Part shown: positions 1 to 7,333 of the stretch, in pieces
How the letters are laid out: every line of letters begins with the position of its first letter
Position numbering within the stretch: position 1 is the stretch's first letter
Assembly (NCBI GenBank): GCA_900547195.1
Contig: URFQ01000035.1
Coordinates: 1 to 24,898, forward strand
DNA length: 24,898 bases
Origin: an uncultured Butyricicoccus sp.
GTDB lineage: Bacteria; Bacillota; Clostridia; Oscillospirales; Butyricicoccaceae
Direction: 5' to 3'
The notes under the pieces: generated by a model
What the model was told of the DNA's origin: nothing
The model's database searches: none
Seen by the model: only the letters and a program-made list of their open reading frames with translations
Made by a program: the position numbers and the translations under genes

Positions 1-1
1 C

Positions 2-61
2 TCGATCGAAAGCGTGGTTTCGATCGAAGGCTGTTCGAAAAACATAGTTTTTCGAACAGCC
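2..61. repeat. Two tandem perfect inverted repeats at left edge
   Basis: Two perfect dyads lie back to back. Positions 2-11 pair with 18-27 (10-bp arms, 6-nt loop). Positions 29-43 pair with 47-61 (15-bp arms, 3-nt loop, arm core CTGTTCGAAAAAC). Neither is followed by a T-run on either strand, so they are not simple terminators. They could be a dispersed intergenic repeat or a binding site, but the window holds no second copy to support that. Confidence 0.6.
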
Positions 62-63
62 TC

Positions 64-94
64 AAGCCTTCCCGCTTTGGGAAGGCTTTTCTTT
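64..94 (+). terminator. Rho-independent terminator for an upstream + strand gene
   Basis: Arms 64-73 and 79-88 (AAGCCTTCCC / GGGAAGGCTT) enclose a 5-nt loop and run into TTTTCTTT at 87-94 on the + strand. The T-rich side is on +, so it should end a transcript entering from outside the window, converging on the acetyltransferase gene. Confidence 0.75.
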
Positions 95-1325
95 AAAAGT
101 AGGTGTAATTGCAGGGCTTTTCATCCCAGCCGATTGCGCGCTGGATGTCGTCCAGATAACCCGCGTCGCCCAGCCGCACACGTCCCAGCCGCACAAGTTC
201 CCTCAATGGCACCGCACCGATTACCAAGGAAGACAGATCGGAAATGTCGGCGGCGAGCGCCACATCGGGCGCACCGTCGTCCGTGCGCGTCACAGTGCTG
301 CCTTCGATGCGCAGAAGGAACACGCTGTTGTTCTGCGGCAGGAAAGTGTCGGTGACATCGAGCGCAAGCGTAAACGGGCGGGATACCGGATACTGGCAGT
401 GGGTCTGCACGGTGAAATACCCCGGGATATCGAACAGACGGATCATATTGCCCATCGTGCGGCGGCCGATCTCGTGGATGCAGCCGTCGTGTGCGCGGTT
501 CTCGCCGCTGTCCGGGTTCAGGAACAGTTCGTGCAGGTAAGGATCCGGGGAATAGATGCGCACGCGGTCGATCTGGTCGAACTGCGAGGCAAAAAACGTC
601 ATAAACTGCTCAAGCGTATCGACGTCGTCATAAATCATCTCACGCACGCACAAATCGTGGTACATGTCCGTGTAATGGTCGACCTCGACAAACTCAAAGG
701 TAAGGTAGCCTGTGATGCGGCCGTTTTTGCGGCACAGCACCACATAAGGCATGTCGAAAATGCGGTGCGGGTCCATGTAATGATGGACGGTCGCGCCGTT
801 CGTACGCGCAGCCCACGCGCGGTAGTAATCCAGAACCTCTTCGCGGTCTTTTTCTTCGGCGTAGCACAGATCCGCCTTGTGGCCGAAGGAGCGGATGGAA
901 GAAGCTTTGGGCATGTAGAAATAAGCCTCCATGCAGGGGCCGTAGCCCATCTTGCGATAAAAGCCCGGGCTGAATGGATGCAGGCAGCCGACCGGCGTGC
1001 CCAGCTTGATGTAATAACCCATCAGCACGCGCAGAAGGTTGCGCGCAATGTGTTCTTTTTTGTGCAGGAAATTGGTCGAAACATAGGCGGCAGCCCCCAT
1101 GGGCATCATCACGCCTCTCACGTTGAGGGTGAAATCCATCATTAAGATGGAGCCGGTCAGCGTTCCGTTGTCATCGAAACACCCGAGGTAACGTCCCTCG
1201 TCCGGCTGGTGTAGCTCGCTTTCCATGTTCTGGAGAAGGGAATCGGGCGTCTTGGAAGGGAACGCGGTCAGCACGTTCCGTTTCAGCTGCTCGACCTCTT
1301 CGGGAAGAACGAACCGGATCTCCAT
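93..1325 (-). CDS. Eis-like GNAT N-acetyltransferase with SCP2-like C-terminal domain
   Basis: A 410-residue protein resembling the Eis (enhanced intracellular survival) family, which uses acetyl-CoA to acetylate amines on varied substrates. The N-terminal half holds GNAT-like segments (MGAAAYVSTNFLHKKEHIARN region, then GCLHPFSPGFYRKMGYG), which are characteristic of the Acetyltransf_9 type. The C-terminal ~110 residues (from about VSRPFTLALDVTD to ACDEKP-like end) look like the sterol-carrier-type domain these enzymes carry. The start is placed at 1325 because AAAGGAGTG lies 8 nt upstream. An upstream in-frame ATG at 1382 has no such site and lies inside the leader hairpin region. The gene is divergent from the eut operon and is probably not part of it. 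The substrate cannot be inferred. Confidence 0.85.
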   Translation of the reverse strand: MEIRFVLPEEVEQLKRNVLTAFPSKTPDSLLQNMESELHQPDEGRYLGCFDDNGTLTGSILMMDFTLNVRGVMMPMGAAAYVSTNFLHKKEHIARNLLRVLMGYYIKLGTPVGCLHPFSPGFYRKMGYGPCMEAYFYMPKASSIRSFGHKADLCYAEEKDREEVLDYYRAWAARTNGATVHHYMDPHRIFDMPYVVLCRKNGRITGYLTFEFVEVDHYTDMYHDLCVREMIYDDVDTLEQFMTFFASQFDQIDRVRIYSPDPYLHELFLNPDSGENRAHDGCIHEIGRRTMGNMIRLFDIPGYFTVQTHCQYPVSRPFTLALDVTDTFLPQNNSVFLLRIEGSTVTRTDDGAPDVALAADISDLSSLVIGAVPLRELVRLGRVRLGDAGYLDDIQRAIGWDEKPCNYTYF

Positions 1326-1348
1326 TGTTTCACTCCTTTGCTGAAGAA

Positions 1349-1376
1349 GTATGGGCTGGCTGGAATCAGCCCATAC
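1349..1376 (-). other. Leader hairpin of the acetyltransferase gene
   Basis: Perfect 10-bp inverted repeat (1349-1358 with 1367-1376, arm GTATGGGCTG) with an 8-nt loop. It sits between the candidate promoter and the ribosome site of the leftward gene, so it would be transcribed in its 5' UTR. It may be an mRNA stabiliser or a repressor site. Confidence 0.55.
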
Positions 1377-1394
1377 GCGCACCAGCTTACTTCT

Positions 1395-1422
1395 ATTATG
1401 GCAGTTTCACCTAAAAAGTCAA
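1395..1422 (-). promoter_or_regulatory. Candidate promoter of the acetyltransferase gene
   Basis: On the minus strand, TTGACT (1417-1422) and CATAAT (1395-1400) are separated by 16 nt. Each differs from consensus at one position. It lies about 70 nt upstream of the chosen start codon. Confidence 0.6.
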
Positions 1423-1474
1423 GAACCTTTTGCGGCGGAACAGTCAAAACAACCAGAAACTTGAGAAAACGACC

Positions 1475-1503
1475 TTGACGTATTGCAGAAAATGGGGTAT
1501 GAT
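1475..1503 (+). promoter_or_regulatory. Promoter of the eut operon
   Basis: TTGACG (1475-1480), a 17-nt spacer, then TATGAT (1498-1503) is close to the vegetative sigma consensus. Transcription should start near 1510, right before the ANTAR-type hairpin, as expected if regulation is by antitermination and not by initiation. Confidence 0.75.
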
Positions 1504-1515
1504 AATACCATAATT

Positions 1516-1545
1516 GATCTGGAATGCGATGAAGCACACCGGATC
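1516..1545 (+). promoter_or_regulatory. Candidate EutV (ANTAR) target hairpin P1 in the eutG leader
   Basis: Positions 1516-1527 pair with 1534-1545, interrupted only by a 2x2 internal loop. They leave the six-base loop GATGAA closed by TGC/GCA. EutV-type ANTAR proteins bind paired hairpins with six-base loops carrying A1 and G4. Here G4 is present but position 1 is G. A second candidate element follows: AACGAT at 1555-1560, and an alternative stem 1546-1553 with 1578-1587. That stem's 3' arm overlaps the terminator's 5' arm. The promoter and terminator positions fit the known eut antitermination design; the exact P2 fold is uncertain. Confidence 0.55.
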
Positions 1546-1581
1546 AGGACTGCAAACGATTGATGGAAAGGTGCGGCGCAG

Positions 1582-1623
1582 CGTCTTGAATTCTGAGATT
1601 ACAGGGGTTCAGGGCGTTTTTTT
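1582..1623 (+). terminator. Leader attenuator terminator before eutG
   Basis: CGTCTTGAA (1582-1590) pairs with TTCAGGGCG (1608-1616), including G-U pairs, and the stem can be extended inward by further wobble pairs. It is followed directly by seven T (1617-1623). It lies between the operon promoter and the first gene, so it must be read through for expression, which fits EutV-controlled antitermination. Confidence 0.7.
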
Positions 1624-1701
1624 GTATCTGGAAAGCGCCTGATACACCCAGATTTGGGATGATTTCACGCCCGGCCTCTGGACTGTAAAGGGGATGCTCT
1701 G

Positions 1702-2853
1702 ATGGACAAATTTGACCTTCATACCAAAGTTCTCATCGGCGGCGACGCCCTGCGTACCATGATGCAGGGGATGCACCGCGCATTCATTGTGACCGACTCT
1801 TTCATGGCAAAAAGCGGCCGCACTTCCTATCTGACCGAGCCGATGGACGCCGCGGGCGTTGAATACCGCATCTATTCGGACGTCGGCCCGGATCCGGACA
1901 TCAATATGGTGACGGAAGGGGTTTCGGTCATCATGGACTTCCAGCCCGACGCGGTGATCGCGTTTGGCGGCGGTTCCCCGATTGATGCCGCGAAAGCGAT
2001 TATGTACTTTGCCGCACGCCAGTTCAACCTGAAGGACTGTCCGTTCATCGCCATCCCGACCACAAGCGGCACGGGGAGCGAAGTGAGCAAGTTCGCGGTG
2101 ATCACCGACAAGGAACGCGGCATCAAATACCCGCTGATCGACGACAGCCTGCTGCCCGATTATGCGGTGCTTGATGCGGAACTGACCCGGTCGGTGCCGC
2201 AAAAGGTGACGGCGGACACAGGACTGGATGTTCTGACCCACGCCATTGAAGCATATGTTTGCAACGAAGCCAATTCCTTTACCGACGCGCTCGCGGAAAA
2301 GGCGGTCAAGCTGGTGTATCATAACCTGCTCACTGCATACCGCGAACCGGGTAATTTAGAAGCCCGCCAGGCGATGCATGACGCCTCGTGTATGGCTGGC
2401 GCGGCCTTTTCCAATGCCGGGCTGGGCTTGTGCCACTCCATGGCGCACGCGCTCGGCGCGCAGGCGCATATCCCGCATGGGCGCGCGAACGCCATCCTGC
2501 TGCCTTATGTCATGAGCTACAACGCGGGCTGTGAAACCAGCCTGACCGAAACCGCAAAGCGGTATGGGGAGCTTGCGGCGCTGATTGGCTTGGAGACCGC
2601 AAGTGTCCGCCAGAGCGCGATCAACCTGATCCGCACGGTGCGCCAGTTTGAAAAGCACATGGGCGTGCCGCATACCATCAAGGAAGCGGGCGTGGACGAG
2701 GCAAAATTCCGGGAGATTCTGGAGCCGATGGCGGAGGCGGCCATGGCCGACCGCTGCACGGGGACTACTCCGAAAAAGCCCACCAAAGAAGACGTTATCC
2801 GCCTGTATGAGCAGGCTTACAGCGGCACCAGCCGCATCATGCTCAGCCGGTAA
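1702..2853 (+). CDS. eutG: Ethanolamine-operon iron-type alcohol dehydrogenase EutG
   Basis: A 383-residue group III (iron-dependent) alcohol dehydrogenase. It reduces acetaldehyde to ethanol with NADH, regenerating NAD+ for EutE. The N-terminal Rossmann-like part carries the family motif GGGSPIDAAKA near residue 90. The C-terminal helical part carries metal-ligand motifs, including the stretch DTGLDVLTHAIEAYV and the His-rich GLCHSMAHALGAQAHIPHG. Length matches the family. The start follows AAAGGGGA by about 8 nt. It is the first gene of the operon, downstream of the promoter and attenuator. Other Fe-ADHs look similar, but the position next to eutS fixes the call. Confidence 0.9.
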   Translation: MDKFDLHTKVLIGGDALRTMMQGMHRAFIVTDSFMAKSGRTSYLTEPMDAAGVEYRIYSDVGPDPDINMVTEGVSVIMDFQPDAVIAFGGGSPIDAAKAIMYFAARQFNLKDCPFIAIPTTSGTGSEVSKFAVITDKERGIKYPLIDDSLLPDYAVLDAELTRSVPQKVTADTGLDVLTHAIEAYVCNEANSFTDALAEKAVKLVYHNLLTAYREPGNLEARQAMHDASCMAGAAFSNAGLGLCHSMAHALGAQAHIPHGRANAILLPYVMSYNAGCETSLTETAKRYGELAALIGLETASVRQSAINLIRTVRQFEKHMGVPHTIKEAGVDEAKFREILEPMAEAAMADRCTGTTPKKPTKEDVIRLYEQAYSGTSRIMLSR

Positions 2854-2856
2854 ATG

Positions 2857-2870
2857 CTGAGCATGCTCAG
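2857..2870. repeat. 14-bp perfect palindrome after eutG
   Basis: CTGAGCATGCTCAG is fully self-complementary and lies 4 nt after the eutG stop. There is no T-run, so it is not a terminator. It may form a small hairpin in the mRNA or be a binding site; its role is unknown. Confidence 0.4.
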
Positions 2871-2899
2871 AGAATTCCCCAGGCATGGGAGGGAAACGC

Positions 2900-3250
2900 A
2901 TGATAGAACTTGATGAAAAGAAACGCATTATCCAGGAATTTGTCCCCGGCAAGCAGGTGACGCTTGCGCATGTCATCGCAAGCCCGGTGCAGCAGCTGTA
3001 CGGGAAGCTTGGCCTGCTGGACGCGGAGGGCGCGATCGGCATCTTTACGATCACCCCGTCCGAAGCCGCGATGATTGCGGCGGATGTGGCGAGCAAGGCC
3101 GCGGATGTTTCGATCGGCTTTGTCGACCGCTTTAACGGTTCGCTTGTGATCACCGGCGATGTGGCCGCGGTCGAAGCCGCGCTCAGCGACGTGCTAGGCG
3201 TTCTGTGCGGCAAGATGGGCTTCTCTCCGGCGCCAATCACCAAGACCTGA
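2900..3250 (+). CDS. eutS: Microcompartment shell protein EutS (BMC-H, permuted)
   Basis: A 116-residue shell hexamer subunit. It matches EutS of enteric bacteria almost throughout: the N-terminal KKRIIQEFVPGKQVTLAHVI and central GAIGIFTITPSEAAMIAAD-like and IGFVDRFNGSLVITGDV segments are the family hallmarks. EutS has a circularly permuted BMC fold and forms bent hexamers. The start is at 2900, 6 nt after GGGAGGG. The earlier ATG at 2885 overlaps that ribosome site and would add five residues absent from relatives. It sits between eutG and eutP. Confidence 0.93.
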   Translation: MIELDEKKRIIQEFVPGKQVTLAHVIASPVQQLYGKLGLLDAEGAIGIFTITPSEAAMIAADVASKAADVSIGFVDRFNGSLVITGDVAAVEAALSDVLGVLCGKMGFSPAPITKT

Positions 3251-3267
3251 CCGGCTGTTAAGAATAT

Positions 3268-3732
3268 ATGGAAAAGAAAGCAACTGGGGAGCGCAAGCAA
3301 AAGCGCATTATCCTGATCGGCCACTCGGCGGCCGGCAAAACCACGCTCTGCCAATATCTCAGCCATGAGGCGCTGCGGTACTGCAAAACGCAGACCGTAC
3401 AGATCATCAATCAAAATATGATTGATACCCCGGGCGAGTACATTGAGCGCACTTATATGCGCGGCGCGTTGATGGTCACGGCGACCGATGCCGACCTGAT
3501 CGTCCTGGTACAGGATGCGACCGACCACTCGACCATTTTCCCGCCCGCGTATACCAGCATGTACGCCAAACCTGCCATCGGCGTTGTCACCAAGGCGGAC
3601 CTTGCCACGGACGCGGAGATTGCAGATGCGAAGAAGTATCTGGAACTTGCGGGCGTGCAAAAGATTTTTGTGACAAGCAGCGTCGCAGGCACAGGCTTCG
3701 AAGAGCTGGCTGCGCTTCTGGGCTATGAATAA
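3268..3732 (+). CDS. eutP: EutP/PduV-family P-loop GTPase-like protein
   Basis: A 154-residue small P-loop protein of the EutP/PduV family. The Walker A motif is GHSAAGKTT at about residues 18-26. A switch-like DTPGEYIE and the base-recognition motif TKAD follow, as in Ras-like GTPases. Salmonella EutP has been reported to act as an acetate kinase, and PduV is linked to compartment positioning, so the cellular role is not settled. Only a weak ribosome site is visible (around TTAAGAA). It lies 17 nt after eutS, so translational coupling is possible. Confidence 0.9.
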   Translation: MEKKATGERKQKRIILIGHSAAGKTTLCQYLSHEALRYCKTQTVQIINQNMIDTPGEYIERTYMRGALMVTATDADLIVLVQDATDHSTIFPPAYTSMYAKPAIGVVTKADLATDAEIADAKKYLELAGVQKIFVTSSVAGTGFEELAALLGYE

Positions 3733-3756
3733 CGAATCCCCGGGGAGGGAACACCA

Positions 3757-4341
3757 ATGGACAAACCGGCGCTTCGGGTCGTCATCGCGGATGACGAGCC
3801 GATCACACGAATGGATATTAAGGAGATTCTTGAGGAAAAAGGGTACGAGGTCATCGGCGAGGCAGCGGACGGTTTCGATGCTGTCGAGCTTTGCAAGGCC
3901 AAAAAGCCGGAGCTCGTGCTCATGGACATCAAGATGCCCCTGCTCGACGGGCTTTCTGCGGCGCGCATTATGATGGAAGAGGACGTGGACGCGGCCATCG
4001 TGCTGCTCACCGCGTACAGCGAGCGCGAATTCATCGACAGCGCCAAGGATCTCGGGGTGAGCGGCTATCTGGTCAAGCCGATTGATGAAAAGTCCCTGAT
4101 CCCAAGCATTGAGCTGGCCGTGGCGCGCAGCAAGGAAATGCGCAAGCTGCGGCGCGATATCGCCAAGGTATCCGAGCGCCTGGAAAACCGCAGCATCATT
4201 GAAAAAGCCAAAGGGCGTATCATGGAACGCGACGGCCTTTCCGAACAGGAGGCTTATGATTTTATTCGCAAACTCAGCCTGGAAAAGGGCATGTCCATGC
4301 GCCGGGTGGCTGAGATCCTATTGCTGCAAACCGGGGGCTGA
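3757..4341 (+). CDS. eutV: ANTAR response regulator EutV (antiterminator)
   Basis: A 194-residue receiver plus RNA-binding protein. The receiver domain (about 5-120) has the acidic pair D12-D13, the phosphoacceptor D57 in VLMDIKMP, the T in VLLTAYSE and the K in YLVKPID. A coiled-coil linker leads to a C-terminal ANTAR domain (about 145-192) with the typical KAKGRIMERDGLSEQEAYDFIRKLS pattern split around conserved A/R residues. When phosphorylated by EutW, such proteins dimerise and bind paired hairpins in nascent RNA, preventing termination. Targets are expected at 1516-1623 and 5753-5845. The start follows GGGGAGG. Confidence 0.93.
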   Translation: MDKPALRVVIADDEPITRMDIKEILEEKGYEVIGEAADGFDAVELCKAKKPELVLMDIKMPLLDGLSAARIMMEEDVDAAIVLLTAYSEREFIDSAKDLGVSGYLVKPIDEKSLIPSIELAVARSKEMRKLRRDIAKVSERLENRSIIEKAKGRIMERDGLSEQEAYDFIRKLSLEKGMSMRRVAEILLLQTGG

Positions 4342-4343
4342 GC

Positions 4344-5768
4344 ATGGACATCATCGAAAGGCTTTGCAAACAATTCACCGACCTGACGGACGAGGAAATC
4401 GGCATCATCAAGGGCATGAGCGCGGTGCTCCAGCCGCTTGCCAACCTGGAGGATGCGGATATCTTCGTCGATTGCCCGGCAGCGGACGGGGACGCCATCG
4501 TCGTGGCGGAGGCCAAGCCGCAGAGTGTGCCGTCGTCGTATAAAAAGACGGTGGTCGGCCTGCTGGCCAAGCCGGAAAACGAACCCGCCGTGGCGCGCAC
4601 CTTTAAGCTCGGCGTTGCCACCAAGCAGATGAAAGCGGTCACGCAGGAGCGCACGCACGTCATCCAGTCGGTCGAACCAATCAAAAACGGCGAGCGGGTC
4701 ATTGGCGTGTTGATCCGCGAAAAGCGGGCGGATGAACAGCGCACGGTCAGCGAACGCCTGCACTTTTCTTCGCAGAGCTATGAGCGCATGGCGAACGCCA
4801 TCACGCATATGTTTGACGAAAACAACTGGCTTCCCGAATGCATCGACGAGGCGCTGATTATTGTCGGGCACGATGGCATGGTCACCTTTTGCAATTCCCT
4901 GGCGCGTGAACTATACACAAGGCTTGGGTTTGTCGATGACATCCTCGGGCAGAAATACGAAAACATCCGCCTGTTCGATACCGGCCAGGCTGAAGATACC
5001 GAAGACGGGTATACGGCCGTTGAAACCCTGGTCGGGCAGTATTCCCTGTCGATCAAGCGTATCCAGATCGGCTCCGCCGATATCGACTTTGCCGTTGTGG
5101 TGCGCGATATGACCGACCTGCGCGAGCAGGAAAAGCAGATGCTTCTCAAATCGGTGGCCATCAAGGAGATGCACCACCGGGTGAAGAATAATCTGCAAAC
5201 CATCGCAAGCCTGCTGCGGCTGCAAATCCGCCGCACGGACAGCGAGGAAACCAGGCAGGTTCTGATTGAAAGCATGAACCGCATCCTTTCCATTGCCGCG
5301 ACCCACGAACTGCTCGCACAGAGCGGCGTGGATCAGGTGAAGATTGGCGAGGTCATTGCAAATATTAAAGGCAACGCGGTGCGTTATTTCGCAAGGCAGC
5401 ATTTCGAGGTTTCCATTACGCTGGAGGGCGATGATTTTGAGGTCGATTCCGATATCGCCACCTCGGTCGCGCTCATCATCAATGAATTGCTGCAAAACTC
5501 ACTGAAATATGCGTTCCCAAACAAAAATTCCGGACAGATCCGCATCGTGATCACAGCAGGGGAGCTGTATTCCCGCATCGAGGTGATCGACAACGGCTGC
5601 GGGTTTGACGTGGAAGCCGTCGGGGGCGACCGGCTGGGGCTGTCCATTGTACAGACGCTGGTCAAGGATAAGCTGCGTGGAAAGCTCACGCTGCTGTCCG
5701 GCCCGGATGGGACGTATACCAGTTTTGATTTTAAAAACCAAATACTCGACGTGATCGGCGTGACGTAG
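4344..5768 (+). CDS. eutW: Sensor histidine kinase EutW
   Basis: A 474-residue cytosolic sensor kinase, with no membrane segment seen. The N-terminal ~150 residues form a sensor region of the histidine-kinase N-terminal type. A PAS-like segment (about 155-260) follows. A HisKA_2 dimerisation domain has the phosphoacceptor motif MHHRVKNNLQT (His277/278). A HATPase domain follows with N box INELLQNSLKYAF, DNGCGF and GLSIVQTL. EutW senses ethanolamine and phosphorylates EutV in the related enterococcal system. The ATG is 2 nt after the eutV stop, implying coupling. The stop codon (5766-5768) lies inside a hairpin that may be a EutV target. Confidence 0.92.
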   Translation: MDIIERLCKQFTDLTDEEIGIIKGMSAVLQPLANLEDADIFVDCPAADGDAIVVAEAKPQSVPSSYKKTVVGLLAKPENEPAVARTFKLGVATKQMKAVTQERTHVIQSVEPIKNGERVIGVLIREKRADEQRTVSERLHFSSQSYERMANAITHMFDENNWLPECIDEALIIVGHDGMVTFCNSLARELYTRLGFVDDILGQKYENIRLFDTGQAEDTEDGYTAVETLVGQYSLSIKRIQIGSADIDFAVVVRDMTDLREQEKQMLLKSVAIKEMHHRVKNNLQTIASLLRLQIRRTDSEETRQVLIESMNRILSIAATHELLAQSGVDQVKIGEVIANIKGNAVRYFARQHFEVSITLEGDDFEVDSDIATSVALIINELLQNSLKYAFPNKNSGQIRIVITAGELYSRIEVIDNGCGFDVEAVGGDRLGLSIVQTLVKDKLRGKLTLLSGPDGTYTSFDFKNQILDVIGVT

Positions 5769-5776
5769 CGCCGGTC
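5753..5776 (+). promoter_or_regulatory. Candidate second EutV target hairpin, overlapping the eutW stop codon
   Basis: GATCGGCG (5753-5760) pairs with CGCCGGTC (5769-5776), one G-U pair. An added U-G closing pair leaves the six-base loop GACGTA. Like the eutG-leader hairpin it starts with GATC and has G at loop positions 1 and 4 and A at 2. A strong terminator follows 20 nt later. I could not find a convincing P2 hairpin. Confidence 0.45.
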
Positions 5777-5796
5777 AGAGAAAGTAGCCGTACGAC

Positions 5797-5845
5797 GCAG
5801 TCCGGATGCAGGGGGATTCCTGCGCTCCGGGCTGCTTTTCTTTTT
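5797..5845 (+). terminator. Attenuator terminator between eutW and eutA
   Basis: GCAGTCCGG (5797-5805) pairs with CCGGGCTGC (5827-5835). An inner stem GCAGG / CCTGC is capped by a 6-nt loop. It is followed by TTTTCTTTTT (5836-5845). It separates the regulatory genes from the structural genes, so eutA onwards needs readthrough. This matches the known extra EutV-controlled sites inside Firmicute eut operons. Confidence 0.8.
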
Positions 5846-5867
5846 CGATAGAAAGGCTGGTGAAAAT

Positions 5868-7298
5868 ATGCAGGAAATTGTGCATAGTGTCGGAATTGAC
5901 ATCGGCACTTCGACCACGCAGTTGGTGTTCAGCCGGTTGGTGGTAGAAAATCTGGCCGGCAGCTATGCAGTGCCGCGCGTGAGCATTGTGGAAAAGGAAG
6001 TTGTTTACCGCAGCGATATTTATTTCACCCCGCTGCGCTCTGCGACCGAAATCGACGCCGAAGCGGTCAAACAGATCGTGCGCGACGAATATAAAAAGGC
6101 TGGCATGACGCCGGGCGATTTGCAGACCGGCGCTGTGATCATCACCGGCGAAACCGCGCGCAAGCAAAACGCCAATCAGGTGCTTGCCGCGCTTTCCGAC
6201 CTTGCGGGCGACTTCGTGGTTGCCACCGCAGGCCCCGATCTGGAAAGCGTGTTGTCCGCGCGCGGCGCGGGCGCGGATAAAATTTCGGAAGAGGACCGCA
6301 CGGTGGTCGCAAACCTTGACGTCGGCGGCGGCACTTCCAATCTCGCGCTCTACCAAAAAGGCATCCTCAAAGGCGTGTGCTGCCTGGATATCGGCGGCCG
6401 CCTCATTAAAATACAGGACGGGAAAATCACATATATTTTCCATAAAACGCAGGCGCTCGCGACAGCGCACGGCATTAAAATCAGCGCCGGTGACCGCGCC
6501 GATGAGAAAACGCTCACGAAAGTGTGCGAGCTCATGGCCGAGCATCTGGCGCAGGCCCTTTTCCTCAAGCCTCAGGATGCAGAGCATCTGAAGCTATATA
6601 CCAACGATGGCAAGCCCATCCCGGCCGAGCCCGCTGTCAAGGGCGTGACCTTCTCGGGCGGTGTGGCTGATTATATCTATCAACCCACGGCGGATAACGT
6701 GTTCTGCTATGGAGATATCGGCGTACTGCTCGGGCGAGCCATACGCAACCATCCGGCGTTTGGGCAGGTCAAACTGTACCAGGCTGCCGAAACCATCCGG
6801 GCTACCGTGGTCGGTGCGGGCACACACACGACCGAGGTCAGCGGCAGTACCATCAGCTATGCGAAGGAACGGCTGCCGATCAAAAACATCCCCATTTTAA
6901 AGGTGTCCGAGGAGGACGAGGCGAAGCTGGAAACGCTGACATCCTCTATTCAAAATCAAATGCCGCTTTACCGGCCTGAGGGCAAACCGGAACAGATCGC
7001 AATCGCGTTCACCGGCCGCGGGCGCACCAGCTTTGCGGAGGTTCAGGCTTTGGCGGCGGCAATCATCGAGGGGGCAAAGGAGGCGATCGATTCACAATTC
7101 CCCTTGGTCATCGTGGTGGAAAACGATATTGGCAAGGTGCTCGGCAATGCGCTGACGGTCAAATTGGGACACAGGAAAGACGTGATCTGCATTGACGGCA
7201 TCCGCACCCTGAGCGGAGACTATATCGACATCGGCGAGCCGCTTGCAAACGGCCACGTCGTCCCTGTGGTGATCAAGACGCTGATTTTCAACTCCTAA
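5868..7298 (+). CDS. eutA: Ethanolamine ammonia-lyase reactivating factor EutA
   Basis: A 476-residue ASKHA-fold ATPase that releases damaged cobalamin from EutBC so that fresh adenosylcobalamin can bind. The N-terminal phosphate-1 motif VGIDIGTSTTQLVF, the second phosphate motif DVGGGTSNLALY and the downstream VTFSGGVADYIY are typical of EutA. Length is close to the enteric protein. It follows the attenuator at 5797-5845 and precedes eutB by 35 nt, the usual arrangement for lyase and reactivase. The ribosome site (GAAAGG, about 11 nt away) is moderate. Confidence 0.93.
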   Translation: MQEIVHSVGIDIGTSTTQLVFSRLVVENLAGSYAVPRVSIVEKEVVYRSDIYFTPLRSATEIDAEAVKQIVRDEYKKAGMTPGDLQTGAVIITGETARKQNANQVLAALSDLAGDFVVATAGPDLESVLSARGAGADKISEEDRTVVANLDVGGGTSNLALYQKGILKGVCCLDIGGRLIKIQDGKITYIFHKTQALATAHGIKISAGDRADEKTLTKVCELMAEHLAQALFLKPQDAEHLKLYTNDGKPIPAEPAVKGVTFSGGVADYIYQPTADNVFCYGDIGVLLGRAIRNHPAFGQVKLYQAAETIRATVVGAGTHTTEVSGSTISYAKERLPIKNIPILKVSEEDEAKLETLTSSIQNQMPLYRPEGKPEQIAIAFTGRGRTSFAEVQALAAAIIEGAKEAIDSQFPLVIVVENDIGKVLGNALTVKLGHRKDVICIDGIRTLSGDYIDIGEPLANGHVVPVVIKTLIFNS

Positions 7299-7333
7299 AA
7301 AGGGAATCACTAATTAACGTGAGGTGAGTGAAT

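Noticed and set aside
1504..1701. Cobalamin riboswitch before the eut operon
   Set aside because: I looked because the pathway depends on B12, but no B12-box-like sequence or multi-stem cobalamin fold was seen; the leader fits an ANTAR attenuator.
2356..3660. Minus-strand open frame opposite eutG, eutS and eutP
   Set aside because: It has no start signal or family pattern and crosses three well-supported genes.
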